Assembly: GCA_945883505.1 (NCBI GenBank)
Contig: CAMCXL010000009.1
Coordinates: forward strand, 1-64,000
Reading direction: 5' to 3'
DNA: 64,000 nucleotides
From: Rhodoluna limnophila
GTDB taxonomy: Bacteria > Actinomycetota > Actinomycetes > Actinomycetales > Microbacteriaceae
The translations under genes were made by a program, and so were the position numbers. The notes below the pieces were generated by a model. The model ran no database searches. It had not been told where the DNA came from and worked only from the letters and a program-made list of their open reading frames with translations. This document shows positions 1-11,868 of the stretch, in pieces; the first letter of the stretch is position 1, and the number at the start of each line of letters is the position of its first letter.

Positions 1-45
1 ATTTGGTGAGAACCACCTGCTTCACACAACCGGTCAGGAGATGAA

Positions 46-384
46 ATGGCTGCAATTCAGATGCGAATAACATTTCAGTTCATTTCCGAGTCTGCCCCTG
101 AGCAAGTCTTTGATACTGTCACCGAGGCACTATTTGATCTAGAAGCAGCTAGCGAAACACTGCTGGATGCCGACGTCACCTCAAGCCTGAGTGAAAACAC
201 TATTTCTCTTAGCATTGTGGGAACCGGCGAAACCATCGAAGCCGCCTCCGAGAATGCCTCCAGCGGTATCCGCGCAGCAATTCATAAAAGCGGTGGCGCA
301 ACCCCAGGATGGGACCAAACGGTGGAAATTGCCAGACACCAGGCTGTGTTCAAGTTTCTAGAGCAAACAGCTTCTCTCGCCTAG
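46..384 (+). CDS. hypothetical small protein
   Basis: Complete ORF with RBS-like AGGAG just upstream; no family recognised. Confidence 0.6.
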   Translation: MAAIQMRITFQFISESAPEQVFDTVTEALFDLEAASETLLDADVTSSLSENTISLSIVGTGETIEAASENASSGIRAAIHKSGGATPGWDQTVEIARHQAVFKFLEQTASLA

Positions 385-417
385 TTTGTAAACGGCAAAA
401 TCTTTTCTAGAGAAAAA

Positions 418-819
418 TTAAACCGAAGAGCTAGCTTCTTTCGGTGAGCCCCCGTACTTGTTATCACCCTTGTTCGAGTCTTCAACTGTGAACACCAAAA
501 GCACAATGGCTCCAGCTACTGGAACAAGGCCAATTAGTGCCCACCAACCACTTCGGTTCGTGTCGTGAAGGCGTCTGATTAGCACAGCAATTGCCGGAAC
601 AATTGTGGCGAGAATCCAGATCAGTCCAACGATTCCGCCGCCGCCGTTAGCGATAAAGCGATCGACGTCACCATCCATTAGGGCCAGATCAATTGCGGCT
701 ACCGCGATGTTGGTCAGCACTAGAAACAGCTGTATAAACCAATACTCAGACCTGCGAGCACGGCCCTTGAAGTTTGAATAGTTAGACCAAAATGCTTTTA
801 TTGCTGTTCCAAAATTCAT
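418..819 (-). CDS. DUF805-family membrane protein
   Basis: MNFGTAIKAFWSNYSNFKGRARRSEYW...RLHDTNRSGWWAL is typical DUF805; start moved from 996 to the internal Met at 819. Confidence 0.85.
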   Translation of the reverse strand: MNFGTAIKAFWSNYSNFKGRARRSEYWFIQLFLVLTNIAVAAIDLALMDGDVDRFIANGGGGIVGLIWILATIVPAIAVLIRRLHDTNRSGWWALIGLVPVAGAIVLLVFTVEDSNKGDNKYGGSPKEASSSV

Positions 820-910
820 TTGGGATTCCTCTCGTTCGTTAATGCAATCTAACCCAATGCTGGCCTGGTTCTCTAGCTGAGAAGCAAGGGCCTGGCAGAT
901 TGCTGCGATG

Positions 911-949
911 GATAAGTGTTGCACTAGCACTAAAAGTGCTACACTTATC
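911..949. promoter_or_regulatory. inverted-repeat operator overlapping a putative leaderless promoter of the toxin-antitoxin pair
   Basis: GATAAGTGTTGCACT-(9 nt)-AGTGCTACACTTATC: 15-bp arms with one mismatch, ending 2 nt before the ATG at 952. Confidence 0.65.
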
Positions 950-951
950 AC

Positions 952-1221
952 ATGCCAACAAATCGCCCGCGTCACATGATTACCGAAACCGATCAAATCG
1001 GAGCTGACCTTACTGCCGCAGCCAAAGTCTGGCCAGAACTTGCCGGGCAGCGCACGCTGCTCTTGCGAAAGGTTCTCGAGGTTGGTTTTGCGACTGTCGA
1101 ATTACAAGCAAACGAGAAGATCAAAGGCAGATTAGCTACGGTCCAAAAACTAGCCGGCTCTATGGATGGAGTCTGGCCTACTGACTGGAGAAAAGAATTG
1201 GCTGAAGATTGGCCCAGCTAG
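952..1221 (+). CDS. putative antitoxin, VapB-like
   Basis: Small ORF overlapping a PIN-domain toxin ORF; operator immediately upstream. Confidence 0.6.
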   Translation: MPTNRPRHMITETDQIGADLTAAAKVWPELAGQRTLLLRKVLEVGFATVELQANEKIKGRLATVQKLAGSMDGVWPTDWRKELAEDWPS

Positions 1222-1604
1222 TTGTCCTTGATGCCAGTGCACTCATCGCTCTTGTCTCTTCTAAAGACCCTCACCATAACTGGGCTCTAGACATGTTTCG
1301 AGATACCGCCAGCTTCGAATTACAAATGAGCGCACTGACCCAAGCAGAAGTGCTGGTTCATCCAGCTCGTGCCGGCAAGCTAGAGAAGTTTCTAACGCTA
1401 GTTCGCCAGCTTGGTTTGGAGATCACGCCAATTGAAGAAGTTGATGCAAGCAGGCTAGCAAGCATCAGGTCAAACACAAATCTCAAAATGCCAGACGCTG
1501 TAGTTTTGCACCAGGCCCTGAAAGTCAACGGTTCGATTGCGACCACTGACAACAAGCTAGCTCGGGTTGCGAAAGCAAAAGGACTTGGGGTCTTCAAGCC
1601 TTGA
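1209..1604 (+). CDS. vapC: PIN-domain toxin, VapC-like ribonuclease
   Basis: LVVLDASALIAL N-terminal motif, MPDAVVLHQAL and ATTDNKLARVAKAKGL C-terminal motifs. Confidence 0.85.
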   Translation: MAQLVVLDASALIALVSSKDPHHNWALDMFRDTASFELQMSALTQAEVLVHPARAGKLEKFLTLVRQLGLEITPIEEVDASRLASIRSNTNLKMPDAVVLHQALKVNGSIATTDNKLARVAKAKGLGVFKP

Positions 1605-1629
1605 CTAGTTTGCTTCTCTCCTGCAGAGC

Positions 1630-3027
1630 TTAGAGCGCCTTCAAAATGTCGTTGACCTTGTCCTTGGCATCGCCGAAGAGCATCTTGGCATTTGACTTAT
1701 AGAACAGTGGGTTAGCAACCCCTGCATATCCTGAAGCCATCGACCTCTTGAAGACAATCACGTTCTCGGCTTCCCAAACCTTTAGCACCGGCATGCCGGC
1801 AATCGGGCTTGATGGGTTCTCGGTTGCAGCTGGGTTCACGGTGTCGTTGGCTCCAATAACCAAAACAACATTTGTGCCGGCGAGGTCCTCGTTGATCTCG
1901 TCCATTTCTAGAACGATGTCGTATGGAACTTTGGCTTCGGCAAGAAGTACGTTCATGTGTCCAGGAAGTCTTCCTGCAACCGGGTGAATACCGAAGCGAA
2001 CCTCGATGCCCTTCTCACGTAACTTCTTGGCAAGTTCTGCAACCGGGTACTGAGCCTGGGCTACGGCCATGCCATATCCCGGAGTAATCACTACCGACTT
2101 AGCGTTGGACAATAGCTCAGCTACCGATGAGGCTTCGATCTCGGTGTGCTCGCCGACTTCTTCGTCAGACCCGGAAGGAGCTTCGATTCCATAACCTCCA
2201 AAGATCACCGAGATAAAGCTTCGGTTCATCGCCCGGCACATGATGTATGAAAGGTACGCACCAGAGGATCCAACCAGGGCACCGGTGACAATCAGCAAGT
2301 CATTGCTTAGCAAGAATCCGGTTGCCGCAGCTGCCCAACCCGAGTAGCTGTTCAGCATCGAGACAACCACCGGCATGTCTCCTCCACCGATGGAGGCAAC
2401 CAAATGCCAACCAAGGGCTAGCGCCAAGGCGGTCACTGCAATAAGAAGTCCAAGTTCTGGGGTGATCACGTAGGCCACCGTGAGGACAACAAATACAACC
2501 AGTGCCGAAAGGTTCAGCAGGTTTCGACCTGGAAGAATCAACGGCTTTGATGACATCTTCGCCGAGAGCTTTAGATAAGCAACGATCGAACCGGTAAATG
2601 TAATGGCTCCAATAAATACACCGATGAATACTTCGGCGCTATGGACGGCTGCAAGAGTTGGAGTTAGCTCCTTAGCGTGCAGCGCTCCATTCCAACCAAC
2701 CAAAACTGCCGTTAGACCCACGAAGCTGTGAAACAGTGCAATAAGTTCTGGCATGCCGGTCATGGCAACTACCTTTGCTCGCCAGAGTCCAATCACGGCA
2801 CCAATAGCTAGCGCAGCAACCAAAAGACCAAGACCTAGCAGGGTCGAATCGGTCCACTCACCAGACAGGGTCAGCCAAACAGTTGCCGACATGGCAATTG
2901 CCATTCCGGCAATTCCATAGCGAATACCGGTTCTACCGGTTTCGTGCTTGCTAAGGCCAGCAAGGCTCATGATGAATAGGAGGGCAGCAGCAACATAGGC
3001 TGCGTTAGCAACAGCTTGAGCGGTCAT
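1630..3027 (-). CDS. pntB: NAD(P) transhydrogenase subunit beta
   Basis: [54 protein letters not shown] and ANDTVNPAA motifs. Confidence 0.97.
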   Translation of the reverse strand: MTAQAVANAAYVAAALLFIMSLAGLSKHETGRTGIRYGIAGMAIAMSATVWLTLSGEWTDSTLLGLGLLVAALAIGAVIGLWRAKVVAMTGMPELIALFHSFVGLTAVLVGWNGALHAKELTPTLAAVHSAEVFIGVFIGAITFTGSIVAYLKLSAKMSSKPLILPGRNLLNLSALVVFVVLTVAYVITPELGLLIAVTALALALGWHLVASIGGGDMPVVVSMLNSYSGWAAAATGFLLSNDLLIVTGALVGSSGAYLSYIMCRAMNRSFISVIFGGYGIEAPSGSDEEVGEHTEIEASSVAELLSNAKSVVITPGYGMAVAQAQYPVAELAKKLREKGIEVRFGIHPVAGRLPGHMNVLLAEAKVPYDIVLEMDEINEDLAGTNVVLVIGANDTVNPAATENPSSPIAGMPVLKVWEAENVIVFKRSMASGYAGVANPLFYKSNAKMLFGDAKDKVNDILKAL

Positions 3028-4559
3028 TCGTTATCTCCCCTCGTGAACATCTTGAGCATTCGAGAGGTAACAGCGAAGCCACCGAAGACGTTGATGCTTG
3101 CAAGGAGTACTCCAAAGAACGCAAGAATCTGAACCAACAAGATGGTGTCGGTGACCTGCAAGATCGCCGCCACAACAACAATTCCCGAGATCGCGTTGGT
3201 CACGGACATGAGAGGTGTGTGCAGGGCGTGGTGGACCTTACCGATCACGTAGAACCCAACCACCACCGAGAGCATCAAAACCAAGAAGTGCTGCGGTAGT
3301 GGCGCTGGAGCCAAAGAGACAATTCCAAACAGAGTAGCCAAACCAAGGGCGATTAGCCCGGCCTTAGTTTTGGCAGACATCTTCTTTTTCTCCGGCATTG
3401 CAACTGGCTCGGCCTTGGCGACCGGGGCTGCCGAGACTTGAACCGGTGGCGGTGGCCAGGTGGTTTCACCGTCTTTGACAACCGTGACCGATCGCATGAT
3501 TACGTCTTCGAAGTCGATGACGGTTTTGCCATCTTTGGCCGGGGTTAGAAGCTTGAGTAAGTTCACGAGGTTTGTGCCATAGAGCTGTGAGGACTGAGCC
3601 GGCAAACGTGAGGGAAGATCGGTGTATCCCAAGATGGTTACGCCGTTAGCGGTTACTACCTTTTGTCCCGCAACCGATCCTGCAACGTTTCCACCCTGAG
3701 CTGCGGCCATGTCAACGATGACGCTACCTGGCTTCATGAGTGCAACATCTTCTGCTGTGATCAGTTTTGGAGCAGGTCTTCCAGGGATTAGCGCGGTGGT
3801 AATAATAATGTCAACATCGGCTGCCTGCTCGGAATACATCTCGGCAGCTCTTTGCTCGTAGGCTTTGCTAGTTTCCTTTGCGTAGCCATCGCTTGATTCC
3901 ATCTTTTCTTCGACTTCAACCAAAAGGTATTCGCCGCCGATTGATTTGACCTGGTCGGCTACCTCTGGTCTTGGATCGGTGGCACGAACGATTGCACCAA
4001 GACTTGATGCTGAACCAATTGCAGCAAGACCTGCAACACCGGCTCCGGCAACCAAAACTTTGGCAGGAGCAACTTTTCCAGCGGCTGTGACCTGACCTGT
4101 GAAGAAGCGACCAAATTCGTGAGCTGCTTCAACAACCGCACGATATCCTGCGATGTTGGCCATCGAGGAAAGTACGTCCATCGACTGTGCACGAGAAATT
4201 CTTGGAACTGCGTCCATAGCCAAAGCTGTTACTCCTTGAGCAGCCAGTGCCGCAAGTAATTCAGGCTTTAGGGCTGGGCTCAAAACTCCAACCAGGATGG
4301 CGCCTTTTTTGAGTTTTTTGATTTCAGCATCGGCTGGTGCGCTAACGGTTAGAACAATGTCCGCACCCCAAGCGGAATCTCCAGATTCAACCCTGGCTCC
4401 GGCTGCTTCATAGGCTGAGTCTGGGAAAGACGCTTTTGCTCCGGCACCTTTTTCAACCACAACGTCATAACCCAGGGAGCGGATGACCTTGACTGTTTCG
4501 GGCGTTGCGGCAACCCGAGATTCGGCTTGCTGCTCTAGAACTACACCAATTAACGACAC
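3024..4559 (-). CDS. pntA: NAD(P) transhydrogenase subunit alpha
   Basis: AlaDH/PNT domain ([45 protein letters not shown]) plus C-terminal TM domain; 4-bp overlap with pntB. Confidence 0.97.
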   Translation of the reverse strand: MSLIGVVLEQQAESRVAATPETVKVIRSLGYDVVVEKGAGAKASFPDSAYEAAGARVESGDSAWGADIVLTVSAPADAEIKKLKKGAILVGVLSPALKPELLAALAAQGVTALAMDAVPRISRAQSMDVLSSMANIAGYRAVVEAAHEFGRFFTGQVTAAGKVAPAKVLVAGAGVAGLAAIGSASSLGAIVRATDPRPEVADQVKSIGGEYLLVEVEEKMESSDGYAKETSKAYEQRAAEMYSEQAADVDIIITTALIPGRPAPKLITAEDVALMKPGSVIVDMAAAQGGNVAGSVAGQKVVTANGVTILGYTDLPSRLPAQSSQLYGTNLVNLLKLLTPAKDGKTVIDFEDVIMRSVTVVKDGETTWPPPPVQVSAAPVAKAEPVAMPEKKKMSAKTKAGLIALGLATLFGIVSLAPAPLPQHFLVLMLSVVVGFYVIGKVHHALHTPLMSVTNAISGIVVVAAILQVTDTILLVQILAFFGVLLASINVFGGFAVTSRMLKMFTRGDNE

Positions 4560-4657
4560 GCTGCTCCTTCAAAAAAGTGCCTGAACTTGGATTCTAGTAG
4601 CTGATTAGTTTGCTCAAATTCGCAAGCTAGCTAATCCCCCCTGGCCCTTGCCAGCTC

Positions 4658-5299
4658 CTAGGGACCTGGCTCTTCGCCAGAACCCATCTGATCCATCATC
4701 GCCTTCAAGGTCTCGTCAGCACTTGTCACAATCTCGTAGGTTCGACCAATTAGCTCCTCGGCGGACTGAGAAGCAAGCAAATCCATTTGATCGAGCTGTC
4801 CTACCGGCAATACCCCGGCCAGCTGCCAGCAAGCCTGCATTGGGTCATCGCTTAGCTCAACATCAGATCCATACTGCAGATCACCGAACTCGCTGGCAAA
4901 GGCAAGTAATTGTCTGACTTTGGTTTCTAGGTGAACCCTGGAGGGCATCAGGGTGTCCTCCCAAATCAGATCTGGCAGAAAATCGATATCGGCAATTGGA
5001 TATGGATCATCTGGCAACCAGGCGTTTACTCGAAAGCGCCTTGCCCCTACCGATTCCAGACCGTAGAACTCTTCCAGGGTTCCGATATCGGTCACCTGGG
5101 CAATGGTTCCGATTTCCATTCGCTTCTCACCGCCACCAACTTCTTGGCCGCGCTCAATCAACACAACCCCGAACTCAGGGTTCTCTGCTGCAACTAGATC
5201 CCCTAAAAGCTTCAGGTATCGAGGTTCAAAGATTCGAAGGGGAAGAGGCATCGCTGGCATCAAAACAGAGCCAAGCGGAAACATGGGCATTACTGGCAT
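4658..5299 (-). CDS. LON substrate-binding domain protein
   Basis: MFPLGSVLMPAMPLPLRIFEPRYLKLLGDL; start placed at the internal Met at 5299. Confidence 0.85.
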   Translation of the reverse strand: MPVMPMFPLGSVLMPAMPLPLRIFEPRYLKLLGDLVAAENPEFGVVLIERGQEVGGGEKRMEIGTIAQVTDIGTLEEFYGLESVGARRFRVNAWLPDDPYPIADIDFLPDLIWEDTLMPSRVHLETKVRQLLAFASEFGDLQYGSDVELSDDPMQACWQLAGVLPVGQLDQMDLLASQSAEELIGRTYEIVTSADETLKAMMDQMGSGEEPGP

Positions 5300-5436
5300 G
5301 GATTTGCTGTCCAGAATTTGGTCACAGGGCAATCTTAAGCTGAACTGCGAAAGCCTCCAACTTTTATAAGCTTCTGACCACCTGGTTGATACATTTTCGT
5401 TTCGTCTGCTTGTCAGTGTTGGGCTAACATCATGAA

Positions 5437-6495
5437 ATGGCCATGTTTGCGGAAGCCCCAAAGCTATTCGATTTATCAGATTTCCCTGAGCCTGAAATCA
5501 TTGAGCCCGATTCGGTTCCTTCGCTCCGGTGGGGAATCTTGGGAGCTGGTGACATAGCAGAGGTCTTCGCTGAGACGCTTGAGACAAACACCAATCAAAA
5601 AATTGTGGCGGTAGCTTCCAAGACTGCTGGAAAAGGTGAGGCCTTTGCCTCGCGCTTTGGAATTCCAAAGGCTTACACGAACTACGAAGAGTTGGTGCAG
5701 GATTCAGAAGTTGATGCCGTATACGTTGCAACCTTGCCGCACACTCACAAACTAGATGCCCTGCTTGCCATCAAAGCCTCTAAGCATGTGCTGATTGAAA
5801 AACCTTCGGCTTTGTTGGCGCTGGATGCAGAATTCATTTACTCAGAGGCGAAAAAGGCCAAGGTCTTTGCCATGGAGGCGATGTGGTCGAGGTACCTACC
5901 CCAGGCCAGCATTATTCGCCAACTGGTTTCAAGCGGTGCAATTGGTCAGATCGAGCTGTTGCAGGCAGACTTTGGCCAAGACAACCGAACTATAGATCGA
6001 CTCTGGATTCCGGGGCAGTCGAGCATCATGCAAGACATGGGCATCTATCCGATTTCTTTTGCCCAGATGCTTTTAGGTGATCCCGTGAGGATCACGGCAA
6101 CCGGAACTTTGCATAACGGAGTATCGGAATCTTTTGCATCAGCAGTTCTGGAGTTTGAATCTGGTGCCAGGGCCGTAATCAACGTCGCGGGCAAAGCCCA
6201 CCTTCCCACCGAGGCTTCAATTTCTGGAACTCTGGGTGTGGTGCTAGTCGACGGGCCTTTCTTTATTCCTTCCGCCCTTGAGCTAAGGCCCGCTCTATAC
6301 AACTCAAGCGGGCCTAAGTGGAAAGATGAAAGTTCAATTCAGGGTCACGCTGGCCTTAGCTACCAGATCAACCACTTCGCGAAGTACGTGGGCGATGGCC
6401 TTCTAGAATCCCCGCTTCATTCCCACAAAGACACCGTGTCGGTTATTCGAATCGGTGAGGAAATCAGACGCCAGGTTGGCGTCCAGATTCCATAA
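5437..6495 (+). CDS. Gfo/Idh/MocA-family oxidoreductase
   Basis: RWGILGAGDIAEVFAETL Rossmann motif and HVLIEKPSAL EKP motif. Confidence 0.92.
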   Translation: MAMFAEAPKLFDLSDFPEPEIIEPDSVPSLRWGILGAGDIAEVFAETLETNTNQKIVAVASKTAGKGEAFASRFGIPKAYTNYEELVQDSEVDAVYVATLPHTHKLDALLAIKASKHVLIEKPSALLALDAEFIYSEAKKAKVFAMEAMWSRYLPQASIIRQLVSSGAIGQIELLQADFGQDNRTIDRLWIPGQSSIMQDMGIYPISFAQMLLGDPVRITATGTLHNGVSESFASAVLEFESGARAVINVAGKAHLPTEASISGTLGVVLVDGPFFIPSALELRPALYNSSGPKWKDESSIQGHAGLSYQINHFAKYVGDGLLESPLHSHKDTVSVIRIGEEIRRQVGVQIP

Positions 6496-6521
6496 AGCTG
6501 CCGGCTAGAAAAACTCTCCGT

Positions 6522-6965
6522 CTAGGAAAGCTTTAGGGCTAATACGAACTGCCCGCCACCAGAACTCACTTGAGTCTCAAAAGTTAGCTCCGGGGCAAGT
6601 CTTGAAAGCCGATCCAGTAGCCAACTCGATGCTTCGTTAGCTTCTTGCTCGCCGGGGCAGCGAGCGATGATCTCTCTGCCACCTTTTTTGCGAAGGCGTT
6701 CCACGGTTTCAAAAATGGGTGATGGGTCAACAACAAAGATCTCTTTGGGCCAGGGAACCACAGGGGCTATCTTGCCCTTCATGGTGTTGCACTGCCTGTG
6801 AGCTATGCGCTCAACTGCAGTGGAACCTTTTTTGACCCTGGTTGCAGCGAAGCTGTCAACACTTGGTCCAAGATCTGAATTCACTGAAGCGTCTTGGTCA
6901 ACTGCTTTGTCGCAGAGCCAACAAATCCAGTTGTCTTTGTCTCCGACTGTTGTTAGATCGCTCAT
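6522..6965 (-). CDS. hypothetical protein with HNH-like zinc motif
   Basis: WICWLCDK (CxxC) and AHRQCNTMKGK (H-x2-C-N) resemble the HNH fold. Confidence 0.5.
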   Translation of the reverse strand: MSDLTTVGDKDNWICWLCDKAVDQDASVNSDLGPSVDSFAATRVKKGSTAVERIAHRQCNTMKGKIAPVVPWPKEIFVVDPSPIFETVERLRKKGGREIIARCPGEQEANEASSWLLDRLSRLAPELTFETQVSSGGGQFVLALKLS

Positions 6966-7012
6966 GCTCTAAAGGCTACGGCAAGAAGCGTTAGTAGGAA
7001 ATGAATTAGGTG

Positions 7013-7711
7013 CTAGCGAAGAAACAGCATGCCGTTTCGCTCAACCACGGCAAAGTTTTTAAGTTCTCCGGATGCTGGTCCAGAAATTCTCTTTCCGTCC
7101 TCTGTTGAAAATTGTGAATCGTGACAGGTGCAGATGATTGCTTGAGCTGTGGCACGGCTCACCTCACAACCAGCGTGTGTGCAAATAGCAGAGTAGGCGG
7201 CAAAGTTTCCCCTGGTGGGTTGAACAATCATCAGCACACCAGCTGTTGAATCAACTTTCACTCCCCCGCCAACTGGGACCTTAGAGCTTTCGATCAGGCT
7301 TCCTGTTATTGGGGCAGCTACTGCCCCAATGGTTGCAACCAGAACGCCATTGACAATCTTGATTGGGACTTTTTCCAAGCCGGTGGTGGCAGGACCAGAA
7401 ATCCTTGCCCCGGTTGAAGCATTGAAGACGCTTTTATCTGTTGGGCAGGTTATTCTCCCAGCTCGAACACCGGAGGCTGTGAGATTGGTCTTATCACTTG
7501 GGCAGCTAGCTATGAACCCGGAGAACTTTCTTGCGGTTCTGCGATAAACCAGGATTCGGGTGCTACCGGAGGTGAAGTTCTTGGCTGCCTTGGTCTTGAT
7601 CTGGTCGAATCGACCCAGACTGATGCTGCTGCCGAAGGCGGCGGGTCCAGCCCAGAGAAACCCGGCGAGCGCAACGGCTCCTGCGATTAGCTCTCGTCTT
7701 CGAATTCCCAT
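7013..7711 (-). CDS. Rieske 2Fe-2S protein with an additional degenerate Rieske-like N-terminal domain
   Basis: CTHAGC...CTCHDSQF Rieske motifs; Tat-like N-terminus MGIRRRELIAG; first half aligns to the second without cluster ligands. Confidence 0.85.
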   Translation of the reverse strand: MGIRRRELIAGAVALAGFLWAGPAAFGSSISLGRFDQIKTKAAKNFTSGSTRILVYRRTARKFSGFIASCPSDKTNLTASGVRAGRITCPTDKSVFNASTGARISGPATTGLEKVPIKIVNGVLVATIGAVAAPITGSLIESSKVPVGGGVKVDSTAGVLMIVQPTRGNFAAYSAICTHAGCEVSRATAQAIICTCHDSQFSTEDGKRISGPASGELKNFAVVERNGMLFLR

Positions 7712-7939
7712 TTGAGGACCAACCTAGGCGATTGCTGGGCGCTTGAACAGGCCTTTTCCAGGGGGGTCAATAATGTCGGTGGCTAGCCACAAAATTAGAC
7801 CCCGAGCTGGCCTCTTTTTGAGACTTTTGAACAATTCCGGCGACACGCCTGAGAATGAGCTGATAAAAGCCTCAAGTTAAGGTTTAGTCTTCGGATTACA
7901 ACTAAAAACAACTAAATAAGTGAAGTTTTTTCCGTGTCG

Positions 7940-7955
7940 GTACTAGATGTAGTGG
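7940..7955. promoter_or_regulatory. candidate NrdR box upstream of nrdHIEF
   Basis: gtaCTAGATGTAGtgg resembles the NrdR-box consensus acaCwAtATaTwGtgt. Confidence 0.5.
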
Positions 7956-8052
7956 TTTAGTGCTAATGTAATAAATCCGAACTTCGAGAGAATTTCACGA
8001 ATTTAGCTCAAAACAGGGGCATTTTGCCCCGTATTTCAGGAGGAACCACCAG

Positions 8053-8277
8053 ATGTCAGTAACCGTTTATACGCTCCCATCCTGCGTCCAGTGCGATAGC
8101 ACCAAGCGCATGCTCAAGAGCATCGATGTTGACTACGAAGAAGTAGACATGAGCCAGGATCCGGTTGCTCTAGAAATGGTAAAGACCCTGGGATACACCG
8201 CAGCACCAGTAGTTGTTTCCGGCGATGACCACTGGAGTGGTTTCCGTATGGAAAAAATCCAAGCACTAAGCGCCTAG
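8053..8277 (+). CDS. nrdH: NrdH glutaredoxin-like redoxin
   Basis: SVTVYTLPSCVQCDSTKRML (CxxC) and DHWSGFR; RBS aggagga. Confidence 0.95.
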   Translation: MSVTVYTLPSCVQCDSTKRMLKSIDVDYEEVDMSQDPVALEMVKTLGYTAAPVVVSGDDHWSGFRMEKIQALSA

Positions 8278-8289
8278 AAATATAGGCGG

Positions 8290-8709
8290 GTGTTTTCCAA
8301 AGTGCTCGATATCGTTTACTTTTCGAGCGTCTCAGAAAACACAAAAAGGTTTGTAGACAAACTCGGCACCAAAGCTATTCGGATTCCCCTAAAGTCCGAG
8401 GAAGCAGCCGAGTTTGTATACGAAAGGGACAACGTTTTAGTTGTACCTACTTATGGGGGCGGAAACGACGGATCTACTGTTCCTAAGCAGGTCATCAAAT
8501 TTCTGAACAATCCTGAGAACCGCAAGCACATCAAAGCGGTAATCGGCGGGGGAAATACCAATTTTGGTAGTCACTTCTGCAAAGCCGGTGACATTGTCGC
8601 CACCAAGCTCGGTGTTCCATTGATTTACAAATTCGAAATCACTGGAACTCCGGAAGACGTAATCGAAGTTAAAGAAAGGCTGGCCCAGCTGTGGCAAACC
8701 AACTCGTAG
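8290..8709 (+). CDS. nrdI: ribonucleotide reductase assembly flavodoxin NrdI
   Basis: [45 protein letters not shown] start. Confidence 0.95.
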   Translation: MFSKVLDIVYFSSVSENTKRFVDKLGTKAIRIPLKSEEAAEFVYERDNVLVVPTYGGGNDGSTVPKQVIKFLNNPENRKHIKAVIGGGNTNFGSHFCKAGDIVATKLGVPLIYKFEITGTPEDVIEVKERLAQLWQTNS

Positions 8710-10868
8710 AGATCGCTGACGATCAAGGAAACCTCCTAGGCAAAACTGGAGTTGAGTCCGCCATGAGTTATCAGGACCTCAACGCCATGATCAACCTGTG
8801 GGGTGAGGACGAGAAGCTACAACTTGAAAAAGACAAGCTAGCCGTTCGTAAGTACTTCCTAGAGCACGTCAACCAGAACACCGTCTTCTTTCACTCGTTG
8901 AAGGAGCGCCTGGACTACCTGGTTGAGCACGAGTACTACGAGAAGGAAATCCTTGACCAGTACTCCTTCGAGTTCATCAAGGCCCTAGAAGAACTTGCCT
9001 ACTCAAAGAAGTTCCGCTTCGAAGCTTTCATGGGTGCCTACAAGTTCTACACCGGCTACGCACTAAAGACCTTCGATGGCACTCGCTACCTAGAAAGATT
9101 CGAAGACCGCGTGGTAATGGTTGCCCTTACCCTTGCAGCAGGCGATGAGACAGTAGCAACCAGCCTGGTTGAGGAAATGATTTCTGGAAGATTCCAGCCA
9201 GCCACCCCAACATTTTTGAACTGCGGTAAGAAACAGCGCGGCGAGTTCGTTTCCTGTTTCCTTCTTCGCATCGAAGACAACATGGAGTCAATCTCTCGTG
9301 GAATCAACTCAGCTCTGCAGCTTTCAAAGCGCGGTGGCGGTGTTGCACTTTCGCTTTCTAATATCCGTGAGTATGGCGCTCCGATCAAGAAAATCGAAGG
9401 CCAGTCCTCCGGAATCATTCCGGTGATGAAGCTTCTAGAAGACAGCTTCTCCTACGCCAACCAGCTGGGTGCTCGTCAGGGAGCAGGAGCGGTTTACCTA
9501 AACGCTCACCACCCAGACATCCTGAGATTCCTAGACACCAAGCGTGAGAACGCTGACGAGAAGACTCGTATCAAGACACTTTCTATTGGTGTTGTCGTTC
9601 CCGATGTCACCATGGAACTAGCCAAGAACAACGAGGACATGTACCTGTTTAGCCCATACGATGTCGAGAAGGTTTATGGCATCCCATTTGGAGATATCTC
9701 GGTCACCGAGAAGTACAACGAGATGGTTGATGACCCGAGAATCAAAAAGTCCAAGATCAAGGCTCGTGAGCTATTCGAGCGCATCGCGGAGCTTCAGTTC
9801 GAGTCCGGCTACCCATACGTTATGTATGAAGACACCGTGAACCGTGCGAACCCAATTGAGGGCCGCATCAACATGTCAAACCTTTGCTCTGAGATCCTGC
9901 AGGTAAACACCCCAACCACCTACAACGCCGACCTGTCCTATGACAACATCGGTAAGGACATCTCCTGCAACCTAGGCTCTATGAACATTGCCATGGCGAT
10001 GGATGGACCTGACTTTGCTAAGACTGTCGAGGCAGCTATCCGTGCCCTAACTGCAGTTTCTGACATGTCAGACATCGAGTCGGTAAGGTCTATCTCCGAT
10101 GGAAACCACAAGAGCCATGCCATTGGCCTAGGTCAGATGAACCTGCACGGTTATTTGGCCCGTGAGCACGTCCACTACGGATCCGAAGAAGCGCTGGATT
10201 TCACCAACATGTACTTCTACACCGTTGTGTACAACGCCATCAAGGCTTCCAACAAGATTGCTATCGAGCGTAAAAGCTCATTCCATAACTTCGAGAACTC
10301 GAAGTATGCAAGTGGTGAGTACTTCGAGAAGTACACCGACCAGGTTTGGGCTCCGGCAACTCAGAAGGTCAAGGAGCTCTTTGGTAAGAGCAACATCCAG
10401 ATTCCTTCTCAGGATGACTGGAAGGCTCTGAAAGAGTCAGTTATGAAGCACGGTATCTACAACCAGAACCTTCAGGCTGTTCCACCAACCGGGTCCATCT
10501 CTTACATCAACAACTCAACTAGCTCCATCCACCCAATCGCATCTCGCATCGAGGTTCGCAAGGAAGGAAAGCTAGGAAGGGTTTACTACCCAGCTCCTTT
10601 CTTGGACCAAGAAAACTGGGACTACTACGAGGACGCCTACGAGGTAGGCCCTGAGAAGATCATCGACACCTACGCCGTTGCCACACAGCACGTCGACCAG
10701 GGCTTGTCTTTGACGCTGTTCTTCAAGGACACTGCCACCACCCGTGATGTCAACAGAAGCCAGATCTACGCATGGCGTAAGGGCATCAAGACCATTTACT
10801 ATATCCGTATTCGTCAGGCGGCCCTCGAGGGTACCGAAGTCGAAAACTGCGTCAGCTGCATGCTCTAG
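8691..10868 (+). CDS. nrdE: class Ib ribonucleoside-diphosphate reductase alpha subunit
   Basis: Full-length NrdE motifs, C-terminal CVSCML redox pair; position after nrdHI. Confidence 0.98.
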   Translation: MANQLVEIADDQGNLLGKTGVESAMSYQDLNAMINLWGEDEKLQLEKDKLAVRKYFLEHVNQNTVFFHSLKERLDYLVEHEYYEKEILDQYSFEFIKALEELAYSKKFRFEAFMGAYKFYTGYALKTFDGTRYLERFEDRVVMVALTLAAGDETVATSLVEEMISGRFQPATPTFLNCGKKQRGEFVSCFLLRIEDNMESISRGINSALQLSKRGGGVALSLSNIREYGAPIKKIEGQSSGIIPVMKLLEDSFSYANQLGARQGAGAVYLNAHHPDILRFLDTKRENADEKTRIKTLSIGVVVPDVTMELAKNNEDMYLFSPYDVEKVYGIPFGDISVTEKYNEMVDDPRIKKSKIKARELFERIAELQFESGYPYVMYEDTVNRANPIEGRINMSNLCSEILQVNTPTTYNADLSYDNIGKDISCNLGSMNIAMAMDGPDFAKTVEAAIRALTAVSDMSDIESVRSISDGNHKSHAIGLGQMNLHGYLAREHVHYGSEEALDFTNMYFYTVVYNAIKASNKIAIERKSSFHNFENSKYASGEYFEKYTDQVWAPATQKVKELFGKSNIQIPSQDDWKALKESVMKHGIYNQNLQAVPPTGSISYINNSTSSIHPIASRIEVRKEGKLGRVYYPAPFLDQENWDYYEDAYEVGPEKIIDTYAVATQHVDQGLSLTLFFKDTATTRDVNRSQIYAWRKGIKTIYYIRIRQAALEGTEVENCVSCML

Positions 10869-10883
10869 GAAGAGAGACAATAA

Positions 10884-11855
<972 letters not shown>

Positions 11856-11868
11856 GAAAGGAAATCTC

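Noticed and set aside
6522-6965. HNH-like protein as a homing or defence endonuclease
   Set aside because: Only part of the HNH metal-binding pattern is present and there is no associated mobile element or modification gene.
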